From: Stagonosporopsis chrysanthemi
Taxonomy: Eukaryota > Ascomycota > Dothideomycetes > Pleosporales > Didymellaceae
DNA length: 64,000 nucleotides
Direction of reading: 5' to 3'
Assembly (NCBI GenBank): GCA_022560025.1
Contig: JAFISE010000004.1
Coordinates: 445,161 to 509,160, forward strand
Part shown: positions 55,534-64,000 of the stretch, piece after piece
How positions within the stretch are numbered: position 1 is the stretch's first letter
How the letters are laid out: every line of letters begins with the position of its first letter
The notes under the pieces: model-generated
Told to the model about the DNA's origin: nothing
Database searches by the model: none
What the model saw: the letters and a program-made list of their open reading frames with translations, nothing else
Program-made: the position numbers and the translations under genes

Positions 55534-56310
55534 ATGGCCACTGCTACCAATGCGAAGCCGGCGACGCCCCCTCTACCGTCGGCGTCGTTGAAGACGCCTT
55601 TGTCTGCTACCTACCCATCCGAACTCAGGTCTCCCATGGTCATGTCTGCAACAACACCGACTTTTGCCTGGATCAAGCGCGAAGATAGCTTGAAGACTCC
55701 CATTACCCCGCCGGCTGCTTACCTGGATTTCCTCAAGACATTGTCGCCGGCTTTCATGAGTCCGATGTCGACTGGTACAAGCACCAAGTTCGTCTTCGAA
55801 GGTCGCCCCACTTCAGTCACATCATCAGCTTCCAGTGGTTCTTTCATATCGACGACAGGCCCCGCAGATAAGGACTCGCCTGCGACCTCGCGATCAAGCA
55901 GCTGCAGTCGAAGCGAGACAAAGGAAGAGCCCAAAGACGAAGTCCCCATGTCTGCCCCTCCGACCAAGATCAGGACACAAACCATCACCATCCCACCTCC
56001 ATCACCCTTCACACGGCCGCAGTCGGCGCGCACACCACGTCTCTACATTCCTCAGTCACCCTTCTCGCCGGCAGCAGTACGGTCACCAAACAGCTCAGAC
56101 TCAGCCACCAACTCAGCCATCTCGCCGTTCCCTACAGCATCACCCAAGGTATGGGAGGCAGAGGCCAAGACCGGCAGGTCAAGGCGCGTCAGTGTGCGGG
56201 AAGTCGTTACGCGCACAGTGACATATAGCAGCACACCAGTGGACAAGAAGGCGCCCAACTTCCCGCAAATCGACCCCGCGCCGCGCGGCAAACGGAGAAA
56301 GATTGAATGA
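55534..56310 (+). CDS. Pro/Ser/Thr-rich hypothetical protein, 258 aa
   Basis: A single exon starting with ATG 55534 (MATATNAKPATPPLPSAS) encodes 258 aa. Most of the chain is Pro/Ser/Thr-rich and probably disordered. More constrained-looking blocks are TPTFAWIKREDSLKTPITPP with YLDFLKTLSPAFMSP (residues about 43-75), TRTQTITIPPPSPF-like text near 150, and RSRRVSVREVVTRTVTYSS near 225. The C-terminus PRGKRRKIE is a possible nuclear localisation signal. Several SP/TP sites suggest phosphorylation. I cannot assign a family; similar short proteins appear in other filamentous ascomycetes as far as I recall, which is not verified here. Confidence 0.7.
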   Translation: MATATNAKPATPPLPSASLKTPLSATYPSELRSPMVMSATTPTFAWIKREDSLKTPITPPAAYLDFLKTLSPAFMSPMSTGTSTKFVFEGRPTSVTSSASSGSFISTTGPADKDSPATSRSSSCSRSETKEEPKDEVPMSAPPTKIRTQTITIPPPSPFTRPQSARTPRLYIPQSPFSPAAVRSPNSSDSATNSAISPFPTASPKVWEAEAKTGRSRRVSVREVVTRTVTYSSTPVDKKAPNFPQIDPAPRGKRRKIE

Positions 56311-57310
56311 GCACGGGTGTGGTTACACGGCTTGCCTGTACCGCTGACCCAGCCTCGAGCATCAGCGGGTGTGCAACCACCGCGTGCGACACCACTCTCT
56401 TCCCCCCGCCCAACCGAGTCTCATTCGGCGCCACCGGCCACAGCGCCCAGTGTGTCCCACGACTCTCTCTCTCCCACTACACAACACAGTTCTTGTTCTT
56501 CGCTCATGTATCACGATCACATTAACGAATACCTCCCACTGGCCCGCGCTACCACACCCTAATTCTCGAGTCCCGGCGACTCGTTCGCACAAACCAACCA
56601 ACCACGCCTCTCCCACCGTCTTCGCTTCTCGCCCAACCATTGGTGTGCGTGCCCGTGCCCGTACCAACCACACCGTGTGGTGTGCACCCGCAATTCTTCT
56701 CTTCTATCCATCACATCTACATCTACATCACCATCACATCTATTCATCCACACGATTCGCCAGAGCAAGGGGACCGGCGACTCATTGCTCCCCCCGTCGT
56801 CGTCGTCGTCGTCTTCTTCTTCTTCTCTCTCTCTCACGTGTGTAACGTCCTTGGCTGATGACACGCCGCCATTTTTTTTCGCCCCGCCCCGCAAAGCGGG
56901 CAAATTGGGGGTGTTGGGGGGTGTTAAGGAGCCCTGTTTTTTTTCTCTTTTCGCGGATACCTACCAGCGCGCGCGGGGGTTGGGTTCATTGGCGCACTGC
57001 ACTGCACTGCACTGCTGGGATCGAGGGGATATGCTACCCGGCTTTCTTGACTGCCTATGGAGGGAGAGGGGGGGGGCGTGTTTCGCTTTTCTCTGGACAG
57101 ATTGAGGGAGGGGGGTGAATGAGCGCTTGTGAGCGTACGTACGTGCGCGGCGCGCTCTCTCCCTCTCTCTTTCCTCTCTTTCCTCTCGTCGTCCCTCGTC
57201 GTCCCCTCGAATCAATAGCCGAGGGCAAATCCAAATCCAAATCCAATCCAATCATGGTCTCAATCTACGTGCTTGTGCTTTGTCTACTTTGCTGCTTGGT
57301 GGTTTACACC

Positions 57311-57366
57311 CTGACTGAATCGTCGCATTCCTGACCGAATCATCGCATCCCTGACCGAATTAAATC
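57311..57366. repeat. 20-bp tandem repeat, about 2.5 units
   Basis: The units CTGACTGAATCGTCGCATTC, CTGACCGAATCATCGCATCC and a partial CTGACCGAATTAAATC start at 57311, 57331 and 57351. Confidence 0.75.
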
Positions 57367-57832
57367 AGCTTAGACCCGCGCAACTCATTCAACTCAACTC
57401 ATCTCGCGCGTCTACACATCCCGTGCGCACCATCCTCTCCACACCCCCAAATCCAAACACAACCCCAGACGCACTTAGACCCACCCAGACGCACCCCACC
57501 AGACCGCAGCGTGCAACCCCTATCGATCGCGAAAGCTACACGCTCGGCCTCGTTGGGTCGTGGGTCGTACGTGTATATGCACAGCAGCAGAAGGGGGTTG
57601 CTTGCTTGCTTGCTTGCTTGGTTAGGATGGTGTTAGTTACGGGCTGTAGGTCGTAGTTCTTGCAGGGGTTGGTACTAGTGTTAGTGACTTGGCTTGTGTG
57701 GGTTGTGGAGGTGTGGAGGTGTTGGTGCGATGAGGTAGGTAAGGGAGTGTGTGAATTAGGGGTTAGAGGGTTGTTAGGGGAGGGGGTTGGATAAGGTTGT
57801 TAGGGGGTTGTTGGGGGGGCTCGGAGGAATGA

Positions 57833-57890
57833 GGAAGAAGAAGAAGAAGAGGAGGAGGAGGAGGAGGAGGAGGAGGAGGAGGAGGAGGAA
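57833..57890. repeat. GAA/GAG trinucleotide repeat
   Basis: A purine run made of GAA and then GAG triplets spans about 58 bp. Confidence 0.85.
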
Positions 57891-58377
57891 AGAAGTGCGT
57901 AGGTGTAGGCTCTGGCTAGCTGTGTTAGTATGTGTAGTCAAGGGGTTACTTAGGATATTGTAAGATGTAGGTTGTAGTTTTAGGCTAGGGTTGTTAACAA
58001 CTCTTATTGTGTAGGTTTTGAAGGTAGGTTGTTGTGAGAGCGTGTGTAAGAGATAGCCTAGATAGGGCTGTTGGAGGGCTGGGACTCGGGAGGAGGTTGT
58101 AGTGGTGTGCGAATATACTTCGGTTAGTACTTTGGGACAGCAATAGCCAGCCAGAACGGATCTCACGATAGTCCTGTCTGCTGTACGATCCGATGAGGCC
58201 ACAGCCTGCAAACGACTTGGTTGCAGGAAGCGGTCAGCCAATCAGGGGCGGCCCTTGACGCAGTATACCAGAGTAGGGGTGGTGTGCACATTTCGAAAGG
58301 TACCAATATAGCATCTGGCAATTGTATTGTCATATCTAAGTCGCTGTAACTGCGGAAGGGATCTATGGCAGACACGC

Positions 58378-58971
58378 TTAAATCTGTGCCGAGAAGCCAA
58401 TAGGCTGACCATCAGCTAGACCAGCATCTTCAAGCGTGTACGGGATAGGCTCGTTCTTCTCGAGCCACTCCTTCTCAGCCTTGGAATGCGGCATCGGGGG
58501 CACGTAGCCGTTGACCTTCCACATGTCGCGCCTCGACTCCTCAACGCTGTACTCCCAGTCCCAGCCCTTGTCGGCGATGAAGGGCTTCAACGCCTCGTCA
58601 ACTTCGCTAATGAAGCTGTCTCGTACTTCAGTGGTAATGCTGGCGCGTGTTAATGACTTTCGTTGCGTTTGAAGTAGTCTTGGTTCAGGGTACTGGTAGG
58701 ACTATACTTACAAGGTACGAGCGATGTGCTGGATAGTGATTCGAATGTGCGGTATTTCAGGCTTAGGCTGCGGGTCGTACTTCGCGTCACGAGCGGATGG
58801 GCGATACACGTTGCCGCAGAAGTAAGAGGTGGGCTCCACGGGAATAAAGAGGACGTCGACCCAATGCCTTGGAATTGAGCGGTAGATCCACGTAACCTTG
58901 TCGACCAACTCTTGCTTCTCGGCCAGGTCGGTAAAGGTACCTGTGGGATGGTAGAAGATCCAGAGAGGCAT
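58378..58971 (-). CDS. Tautomerase_3-like (cis-CaaD-type) protein
   Basis: Exons are 58971-58712 and 58639-58378 (173 aa), with a 72-bp intron (GTAAGT...GCCAG). The protein begins MPLWIFYHPTGTFTDLAEK, the start seen in fungal members of the tautomerase superfamily in which Pro-1 (after Met removal) is the catalytic base. Other segments are VTWIYRSIPRHWVDVLFIPV, CGNVYRPSARDAKYDP and IRITIQHIART. The spliced part continues FITTEVRDSFISEVDEAL and ends with YVPPMPHSKAEKEWLEKNEP-type sequence. Relatives include cis-3-chloroacrylic acid dehalogenase, but most fungal members have no known substrate. Length fits the family. It lies about 1.45 kb from the divergent alpha/beta hydrolase, with a repeat element between them. 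Confidence 0.85.
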
Positions 58972-59557
58972 GATGGTAAGAAGTTGGTTGATGCAGGGAT
59001 TGGGAGATTTGTAGAATGAAGGCTGTTGTGCTTCAAAGGAGCAGAAGTGGTGGACATTATATCTACACATGTTTACTATACATACAAAGAGTGGCCTGAC
59101 CGACACAGCCTTGAGATGTCTCACTATCGTGCGCACTGGTCTGCTTGCAGTGCTGGCAAGTGTGTCCCACCGCACTCACTGGGCCCGCACACACCTCCCC
59201 CACCCCCACCCCCACCCCCCCCCCTCACGTGTCCCCTCACGTACCCTCTTCTAACCTAGAAATCATTCTCTCGTGACCGTTACACCGCATCATGGAGCTT
59301 CTGAGCAGCCACTTGGCACTTTGAAAGGATTTTGAAGGGTCCAACGATGTCTTGATAGAGAATAGAACAGCAGATTCATAGCCAATCAGGTAGTAGCCGT
59401 AATTAAGACCTTACAAAGCGATAAAGACGCTCAACCCCCCTATAAAGCCAGTAAAGATTACTTGCTTGTAGGCTGTTTGGCTTATTTAATCTATATACTG
59501 CATTGTCTCACCAATCTGACGCTCCGCAGGACTTAGTAATCTAGTGATGAGTAATCA

Positions 59558-60176
59558 GCAGCGAAGCGTAGCGGAGCGTCTGAGAGATTTTAGTTCCACG
59601 TTGTATAGTAAAAGTTTCCAAAAGGCTGTTTCACTGTCACGTTCAAAGTCACTACTCTGAGAACATAGCCTCTACAGCTCTAGAACTTGTAAAGATCTAC
59701 TTTATTATACTACTAAGAAGTGTCCTATCCCTCTATCTTACTGCTAACTACAAGCTTAAAGTCAGCCTGTTTTTTTTAACCGTGAGGCCTCAAAAAAGAG
59801 CTCTCTGCTCTCTACCCTTACACAGTAACACCACAACCTCTCTGCCCTTAAAAATACTTCTATCTTATGCTTCTCTGCTAGGAGATTTACCTCCTATAAA
59901 AGAGGGAAAAAAAGGTATTACAACAAGGAAAAGTAAAGTCCTACCTTTGTAACCCTTCTCTTATAAGGAACGCTCTTTTTTTTTTATTAGAAAAACAAAC
60001 TCAATAGATAGAGAAGAAGGAGAGGAATTAGACAGTACTACATAGGAGATAAGGAGACGTCCTGGTGGGTAACATATACAGTGTAGAAGATTTACAGGAT
60101 TTTGGCGGGGGAGTGAAAAGGCATCCCATGATAACCAGAACCAAAATATCTCAGACGCTCGGCGCAGCTTCGCTAC
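59558..60176. mobile_element. Candidate non-autonomous DNA transposon (MITE-like)
   Basis: The 40-nt left arm (59558-59597, beginning GCAGCGAAGCG) is the inverse of the right arm (60137-60176) at 32 of 40 positions; both contain GAGCGTCTGAGA. The 539-bp interior is AT-rich and has no convincing transposase frame. Such terminal inverted repeats around a short non-coding core fit a MITE. I found no clear target-site duplication, so boundaries are uncertain. Confidence 0.55.
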
Positions 60177-60282
60177 CTCGCGTCCGTGCGTTTGAGTATG
60201 AGATAAATACTGCATTGTGCCTAGTGGCTGCTCGGAAGCTCTAGGACACCGTATCAGTAATCAGTACGCACCTCTGTCGGAG

Positions 60283-60289
60283 TATAAAA
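60283..60289 (+). promoter_or_regulatory. TATA box of the alpha/beta hydrolase
   Basis: TATAAAA lies 135 bp upstream of the start codon at 60424, a plausible core-promoter position. It is 107 bp from the right arm of the inverted-repeat element. Confidence 0.5.
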
Positions 60290-60423
60290 CCATGACTTTC
60301 AATCCGACTCTGAACATACCAGATCTTCGCAAGACACTCAAACTCCTGTAACGAGCACAGCGACCCGAGGAATCTATCTCTAGCAAGTTTTCACGCGCTC
60401 GATCTTAAGCAATCTCAACAGTC

Positions 60424-61456
60424 ATGGGTGTGGAAACGATATCCTTTCAGACAGTCGATAACGTTACGTTGCGTGGCTCCTTCCATGTTCCTTCGAACTA
60501 CTCTGGGCAGAAGTTGCCCTGTGTAGTGCTTTCCCATGGATTCTCAGCGGTCAAAGAGGGAGGTCTCATCGCTGCTGCGGAATACTTCACAGCAAACCTG
60601 CCCATTACCTGCCTTGTCTATGACAACAGAGGTTTCGGGATAAGCGACACAGGCGTTGGTCAGCCTAGACAAGAGGTCGATGCAGCAGCACAAACCAAAG
60701 ATATCTCGGATGCGATAACATACAGCCAGACGCGGCCTGAGGTTGACCCAGCGAAAATCGGGATCTGGGGCTCGTCTTTCAGTGGAGGCAACGTGCTTTG
60801 GGTGGCAGCTGTTGACCGTAGGGTCAAAGCTGTTGTATCGCAAGCACCATTAGTGGATGGATGGTCTGCTTTCGCGAATTTGTTGAAATCAGATGATATT
60901 CCCGATTGGGAGGCGGACTTCCAGAAAGGTTCGTTCCGTAAGCTGCTGCATTCCGACATCTCTAACTATCCTAGATCGAATCGGCCGAGCGGCTGGTGAA
61001 CCACCCATGATGATACCTGTCGTCGATCTAAACCCTCTGAATCGGTCAGCTATGACGACCAAAGATAGCAAGAAGTCGATGTGGGGCAATGAGAAGGTTA
61101 GCCCTACCTGGAAAAACGAAGTAACGCTGAAAAGGTAAGCTACCCGAGATGAACTAAGAATCTCTCTCGAAAAGGGTTTGCTCTAACATGTTGCTAGCAT
61201 GGAGAATTTGAGAGCGCATCCTGGCGCGGCTTGGATTCACTGCATCTCGCCAACACCCTTGTTGTTGACTGTGGCTGCACAGGACGCTGTCACACCTACG
61301 GCGACTACTTTGGAAGCATACAATCGTGCACTCGAACCAAAGGAATTGCATCTCTTTGATGGCGGCCACTACGAGGCATACGCGGGGTTCCCGAAATTTG
61401 ATGAATGCATAAAGGTCCAGACAGATTTCTTCAAGCGCAAGCTTTGCTCTTCTTGA
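60424..61456 (+). CDS. Alpha/beta hydrolase, polyketide-transferase-like
   Basis: Exons are 60424-60928, 60975-61134 and 61198-61456 (307 aa). Introns are 46 bp (GTTCGT...CTAAC...CCTAG) and 63 bp (GTAAGC...CTAAC...GCTAG). The N-terminal half has the fold's typical LPCVVLSHGFSAVKEGG and CLVYDNRGFGISD segments. The nucleophile motif is IWGSSFSGG (116-122) with Ser118 as candidate. Asp251 (AAQDAVTP) and His279 (DGGHYEAY) complete a catalytic triad in the usual order. The pattern resembles fungal hydrolases related to Af380-type polyketide transferases and bacterial S15/DLH-like hydrolases. The substrate is unknown. The first exon's reading frame runs on to a stop in the intron, so unspliced product would lose the Asp and His. 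Confidence 0.88.
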
Positions 61457-62582
61457 TATACAGTATTCATGAATATACTCGGCCTTCGATGTCATTTTCG
61501 CTTCTCAGTGAACGACTTCCGATAATACATGATCGATAACAGAAACATCTGTCTCGTTTTCTTTGATGCAGGGATAATTCCACACTTCAGGCACATTGAC
61601 GGTACAGAGTGTACATGGTATCAAAGCGACGATCTCTCTAATCAAACTTTCTTTCATTCGGTCCTTTGCAAGATCCAAAGCACCCTGCTTCGGAACCCTC
61701 GTTGGTGCGAGAGTTTGTTCTCGTCTTGCTGGGCCTAGATTGATAACAGGTATCTGGGACATACCCGTCCAGCAATAAGTCGAAGCTGCGATTCCCCTTC
61801 AAGAAATTTGCCACGTGTTATTTGGCTGAGTCGAATATACATGCTCAGGTGATATGCGCCACGTTGGCTGTGACGACGACGACCATAGAAGATGCGTGTT
61901 TGGCGCTAAATCTAAAGAAGAGGTTGCCTAACTTAAGATGGCCTGCTATCCACCCTCTTTACAGTAGAGTCGCCATTGCTCGAAGGCTATTCAAGCATGT
62001 AAGGGCGATACCTTGTTTCTTTAAATTTGCCAACGGTTGCATCTAATTGAGGAGGAAGTAGCAGGGTAAGCATCGCTGCTTAATCTTCGTACATATCGTG
62101 GATCTCCATATGATGGACAGTAAAACGTACTATGGTATTGAACCCTATGAGTCTGGTACGCTAGGCTGTGACTTGCTTCTGATTACTTATACAGTAGGCA
62201 GTGGTTGACTGATCACAGGCCGCATTTGAGGCAGTGTGCCACTCTGTATTGCCGGCCGCTGATAATGCGGTGTGTCAAGCTTTTCGCCCTCCCCTCCCTT
62301 CCCCCATTTCCACCCCCTCCCCCTCTCGCGCTACGATTACCCGCTTTAGCGCAGTCAATGCGTCTCTTGTTGTACTGGTCCGAGCCGCTAGACACCGGAG
62401 CTAATTGCTAGATCTACAACACGGACACGTTTGTTGTGCCGACTTTCAAGGTGATCAGTCATCAGAAAAATGAATGTCTGCTGCCGGAAAACTTGTGATG
62501 AAATATAAAAAGACATCGTAACGTGAATGTTGTAAAATCACTCAATCTTTCAAATTACACTCTACTTCACTTATCTCACAAC
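61457..62582. other. Intergenic of 1.1 kb
   Basis: No gene is supported. A C/T-rich block lies at about 62287-62328. The right end contains the MBL gene's promoter. Confidence 0.5.
62504..62510 (+). promoter_or_regulatory. TATA box of the MBL-fold gene
   Basis: TATAAAA lies 73 bp upstream of the ATG at 62583. Confidence 0.5.
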
Positions 62583-63449
62583 ATGCCTTCCAAACTCCAA
62601 GTCGATGTCTTTGTTGCCCCCCCTATTAGGGCTGTCACGGGCTTTAGCGAGTATGAAAAGTCCGTTTGGTCACCAATCAGCTGTGTTCTTGTGCACGGGC
62701 CCGATTCCGCCGCTCTTATCGACACTCCCATCACTATCGAGCAAGGCGAGGCCCTTGCAAAGTGGATCGCAGAGACGATTCCTAAGAAGAAGCTGAAGTA
62801 CATTTACACCACCCACGCCCACCCTGATCACTTCTTAGGTGTTCCTGTGCTAGAAAAGTCGTTTCCCGGCGTCCAGTTTGTTGCTCTAGAACACGTCGTA
62901 GCTGGCATTGAAGAGTTATACGACACTGACTTTGCCCAAACCTGGCCGGCCATGTTTCCCGATCAAATCCATATGGAAAAGCTAGTTCCTAAAGCCCTCC
63001 CAGCGTCCGGAGAGTTCTATGTTGACGGCGAAACATTCCGAGGCATCGAGGTTGGGCACACCGACAACGCCTTCTCCAGCTTTCTCCACGTTCCTTCTGT
63101 CGATCTTGTGGTCTCTGGAGACATTGTCTACGGCGACTGTCATCAACATCTAGGGGAAGCCAACACTGCAGGCAGACGCAAGGAGTGGTTGGATGCTATT
63201 GATCGCATCGAAGCTTTGAACCCCCACATTGTTATTGCTGGACACAAAAGGGCTACCCAAGCCGATGCACCGTATTTGATTCATTCGACGAGAGAGTACA
63301 TTTACACATTCGAGAAAGAGCTGGCTGTAGCGAAAAGTGCTGAAGCATTGTTCGATCGAATGGTGGAATTGTATCCTCAGAGGTGGAATTTGTTCATTCT
63401 AGACTATGGTTGCCGGCAATCCTTTGCAGCACGAGACAATAAATCCTGA
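62583..63449 (+). CDS. Metallo-beta-lactamase-fold hydrolase
   Basis: A single exon encodes 288 aa. The start is ATG 62583 (MPSKLQVDVFVAPP); an upstream in-frame GTG is not used in nuclear genes. The metal-binding motif is THAHPDHFLG with H78, H80, D82 and H83, followed by further expected ligands in EVGHTDNAF (His), VSGDIVYG (Asp) and IVIAGHKR (His). The overall order fits a complete MBL hydrolase with a dinuclear metal site, and no signal peptide is seen. Such proteins in fungi act as thioesterases, lactonases or phosphodiesterases, so the substrate cannot be given. It lies on the same strand as the alpha/beta hydrolase, about 1.1 kb downstream, next to a transcription factor fragment. Confidence 0.9.
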   Translation: MPSKLQVDVFVAPPIRAVTGFSEYEKSVWSPISCVLVHGPDSAALIDTPITIEQGEALAKWIAETIPKKKLKYIYTTHAHPDHFLGVPVLEKSFPGVQFVALEHVVAGIEELYDTDFAQTWPAMFPDQIHMEKLVPKALPASGEFYVDGETFRGIEVGHTDNAFSSFLHVPSVDLVVSGDIVYGDCHQHLGEANTAGRRKEWLDAIDRIEALNPHIVIAGHKRATQADAPYLIHSTREYIYTFEKELAVAKSAEALFDRMVELYPQRWNLFILDYGCRQSFAARDNKS

Positions 63450-63630
63450 AAGAAGCAGAATAGTTAGTCATGCAGGATAGCTGTCTAGGTACAGGAAACG
63501 ACTCTGAAACGAAAGCATGTAGTCGCTAGTCTCTAAGATTTTAGAGAGTGCCTAACATGTCAGATGGTACAAGGTAGAGACTAAGAAAAGCCTGTAGATT
63601 CTCGTCAGTAAGTTCTAGGCTAGAAATTTA
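63450..63630. other. Convergent spacer
   Basis: This short AT-rich gap between the MBL gene and the partial minus-strand gene probably contains both 3' UTRs. Confidence 0.4.
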
Positions 63631-63999
63631 TCATCTTTGACCTGGCTTACTCAGATAATGCTTGAGATTGCTCATGCATGGTTGATCGAAGTGACGAGGA
63701 GGATCGTTGGCGATAGTCATCGAGCCTTGGTTACGTTTTGGAGATCTTTTTCTGTCGAGCATGATTTGTCCAAGTAGCCAATATTGCAATGCATCTTTCA
63801 TGAAGCCAGTCTGCCTCCACCTTTCCCCCGAAGCAAGTTCGACGTTGATAGAACAAGCAGGGGCTCCAGAAGGACCTTCGGGTGTCCATAACTCACAAAG
63901 CATCCAAATCCTTCTCCAATTACGCAAGACGTTTTGTACGGCTGATTCATGATCGAATGGAAGAATTGAATTTCGTACGTAGAACAATGTTGAGTGCAT
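63631..63999 (-). CDS. C-terminus of probable fungal transcription factor (partial)
   Basis: A minus-strand frame runs from the window edge to a TGA at 63631, covering at least 122 codons. The sequence VLRNWRRIWMLCELW and RWRQTGFMKDALQYWLLGQIML resembles the C-terminal helical repeats of fungal Zn2Cys6 or C2H2 transcription factors. The DNA-binding domain would lie beyond the window end. The Met at 63999 is probably internal. Alternative identities cannot be excluded from this fragment. Confidence 0.45.
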   Translation of the reverse strand: MHSTLFYVRNSILPFDHESAVQNVLRNWRRIWMLCELWTPEGPSGAPACSINVELASGERWRQTGFMKDALQYWLLGQIMLDRKRSPKRNQGSMTIANDPPRHFDQPCMSNLKHYLSKPGQR

Positions 64000-64000
64000 G

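Larger units (their letters stand above)
56311..58377. other. Intergenic of 2 kb with simple repeats
   Basis: Contains C/T-rich stretches (56790-56835), a 20-bp tandem repeat (57311-57360), GCTT units near 57600-57619 and a GAA/GAG run (57833-57890). A small frame near 57254 encodes a hydrophobic 26-residue peptide but has no other support. No gene was called. Confidence 0.5.
58972..60423. other. Divergent intergenic with inverted-repeat element
   Basis: This region between the tautomerase and the alpha/beta hydrolase has a C-rich run (59188-59224) and is AT-rich from about 59330 to 60120. An inverted-repeat element (59558-60176) occupies its right half. A 10-bp stretch, GACGCTCCGC at 59518-59527, is the exact inverse of GCGGAGCGTC at 59571-59580. 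Confidence 0.6.

Noticed and set aside
57254..57334. Short hydrophobic peptide (MVSIYVLVLCLLCCLVVYTL)
   Set aside because: Only 26 residues, ends within a tandem repeat, and no conservation or splice evidence.

Overview
The window is nuclear DNA from a filamentous ascomycete (Pezizomycotina). A Dothideomycete is my best guess, but that is inference. The evidence is short GT-AG introns (about 44-110 bp, one of 275 bp) with CTAAC/CTGAC branch sites, a Zn2Cys6 regulator, a HET-domain gene, a fungal Sfk1/DRAM protein and a molybdenum-cofactor sulfurase. I see no rRNA, tRNA, CRISPR or prokaryotic operon. All gene models were built by hand from reading frames plus splice signals; phases were checked so each coding total divides by three.

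Layout. 1-2.7 kb: empty upstream DNA. 2.7-12.2 kb: Zn2Cys6 factor (Pro1/NosA-like), an unknown 386-aa protein, the G-patch splicing factor Spp2, an unknown 567-aa protein with a C-terminal RRM, and the ER permease chaperone Shr3. 12.9-14.3 kb: ornithine decarboxylase with a 581-nt ATG-free upstream stretch. 15.4-25 kb: an unknown 1004-aa protein, an Sfk1/DRAM membrane protein, and an unknown 563-aa protein. 25.1-28.9 kb: a 1237-aa WW + PhoD phosphatase-like protein. 28.9-40 kb: a gene-poor stretch with only a CorA-like membrane protein and a HET-domain gene carrying an in-frame stop. 40-54.3 kb: a dense housekeeping block: Rpl11, SmB, Mpc1, Pex1, Mcm7 and MoCo sulfurase (HxB). 55.5-64 kb: an unknown 258-aa protein, a tautomerase-like enzyme, an AT-rich inverted-repeat element, an alpha/beta hydrolase, a metallo-beta-lactamase-fold protein, and the C-terminus of a probable fungal transcription factor cut by the window end.

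How genes relate. There is no single pathway here. Most genes are independent housekeeping functions (RNA splicing: Spp2, SmB; translation: Rpl11; replication: Mcm7; peroxisome import: Pex1; pyruvate import: Mpc1; polyamines: ODC; permease export: Shr3; Moco activation: HxB). Pex1 and Mcm7 share a 350-bp divergent promoter, and Rpl11 and SmB share a 629-bp one. The right end (tautomerase, hydrolase, MBL protein, regulator fragment) could be a small catabolic or secondary-metabolism group. The most notable signals are the ATG-free ODC leader, two perfect TGACGTCA sites upstream of the Sfk1 gene, the interrupted HET gene, an 18-bp minisatellite open on both strands, a start-codon-only exon in Rpl11, a 9-nt exon in SmB, a 47-nt G tract after Mcm7, and the inverted-repeat element at 59.6-60.2 kb. 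I did not find a clearly new multi-gene system.
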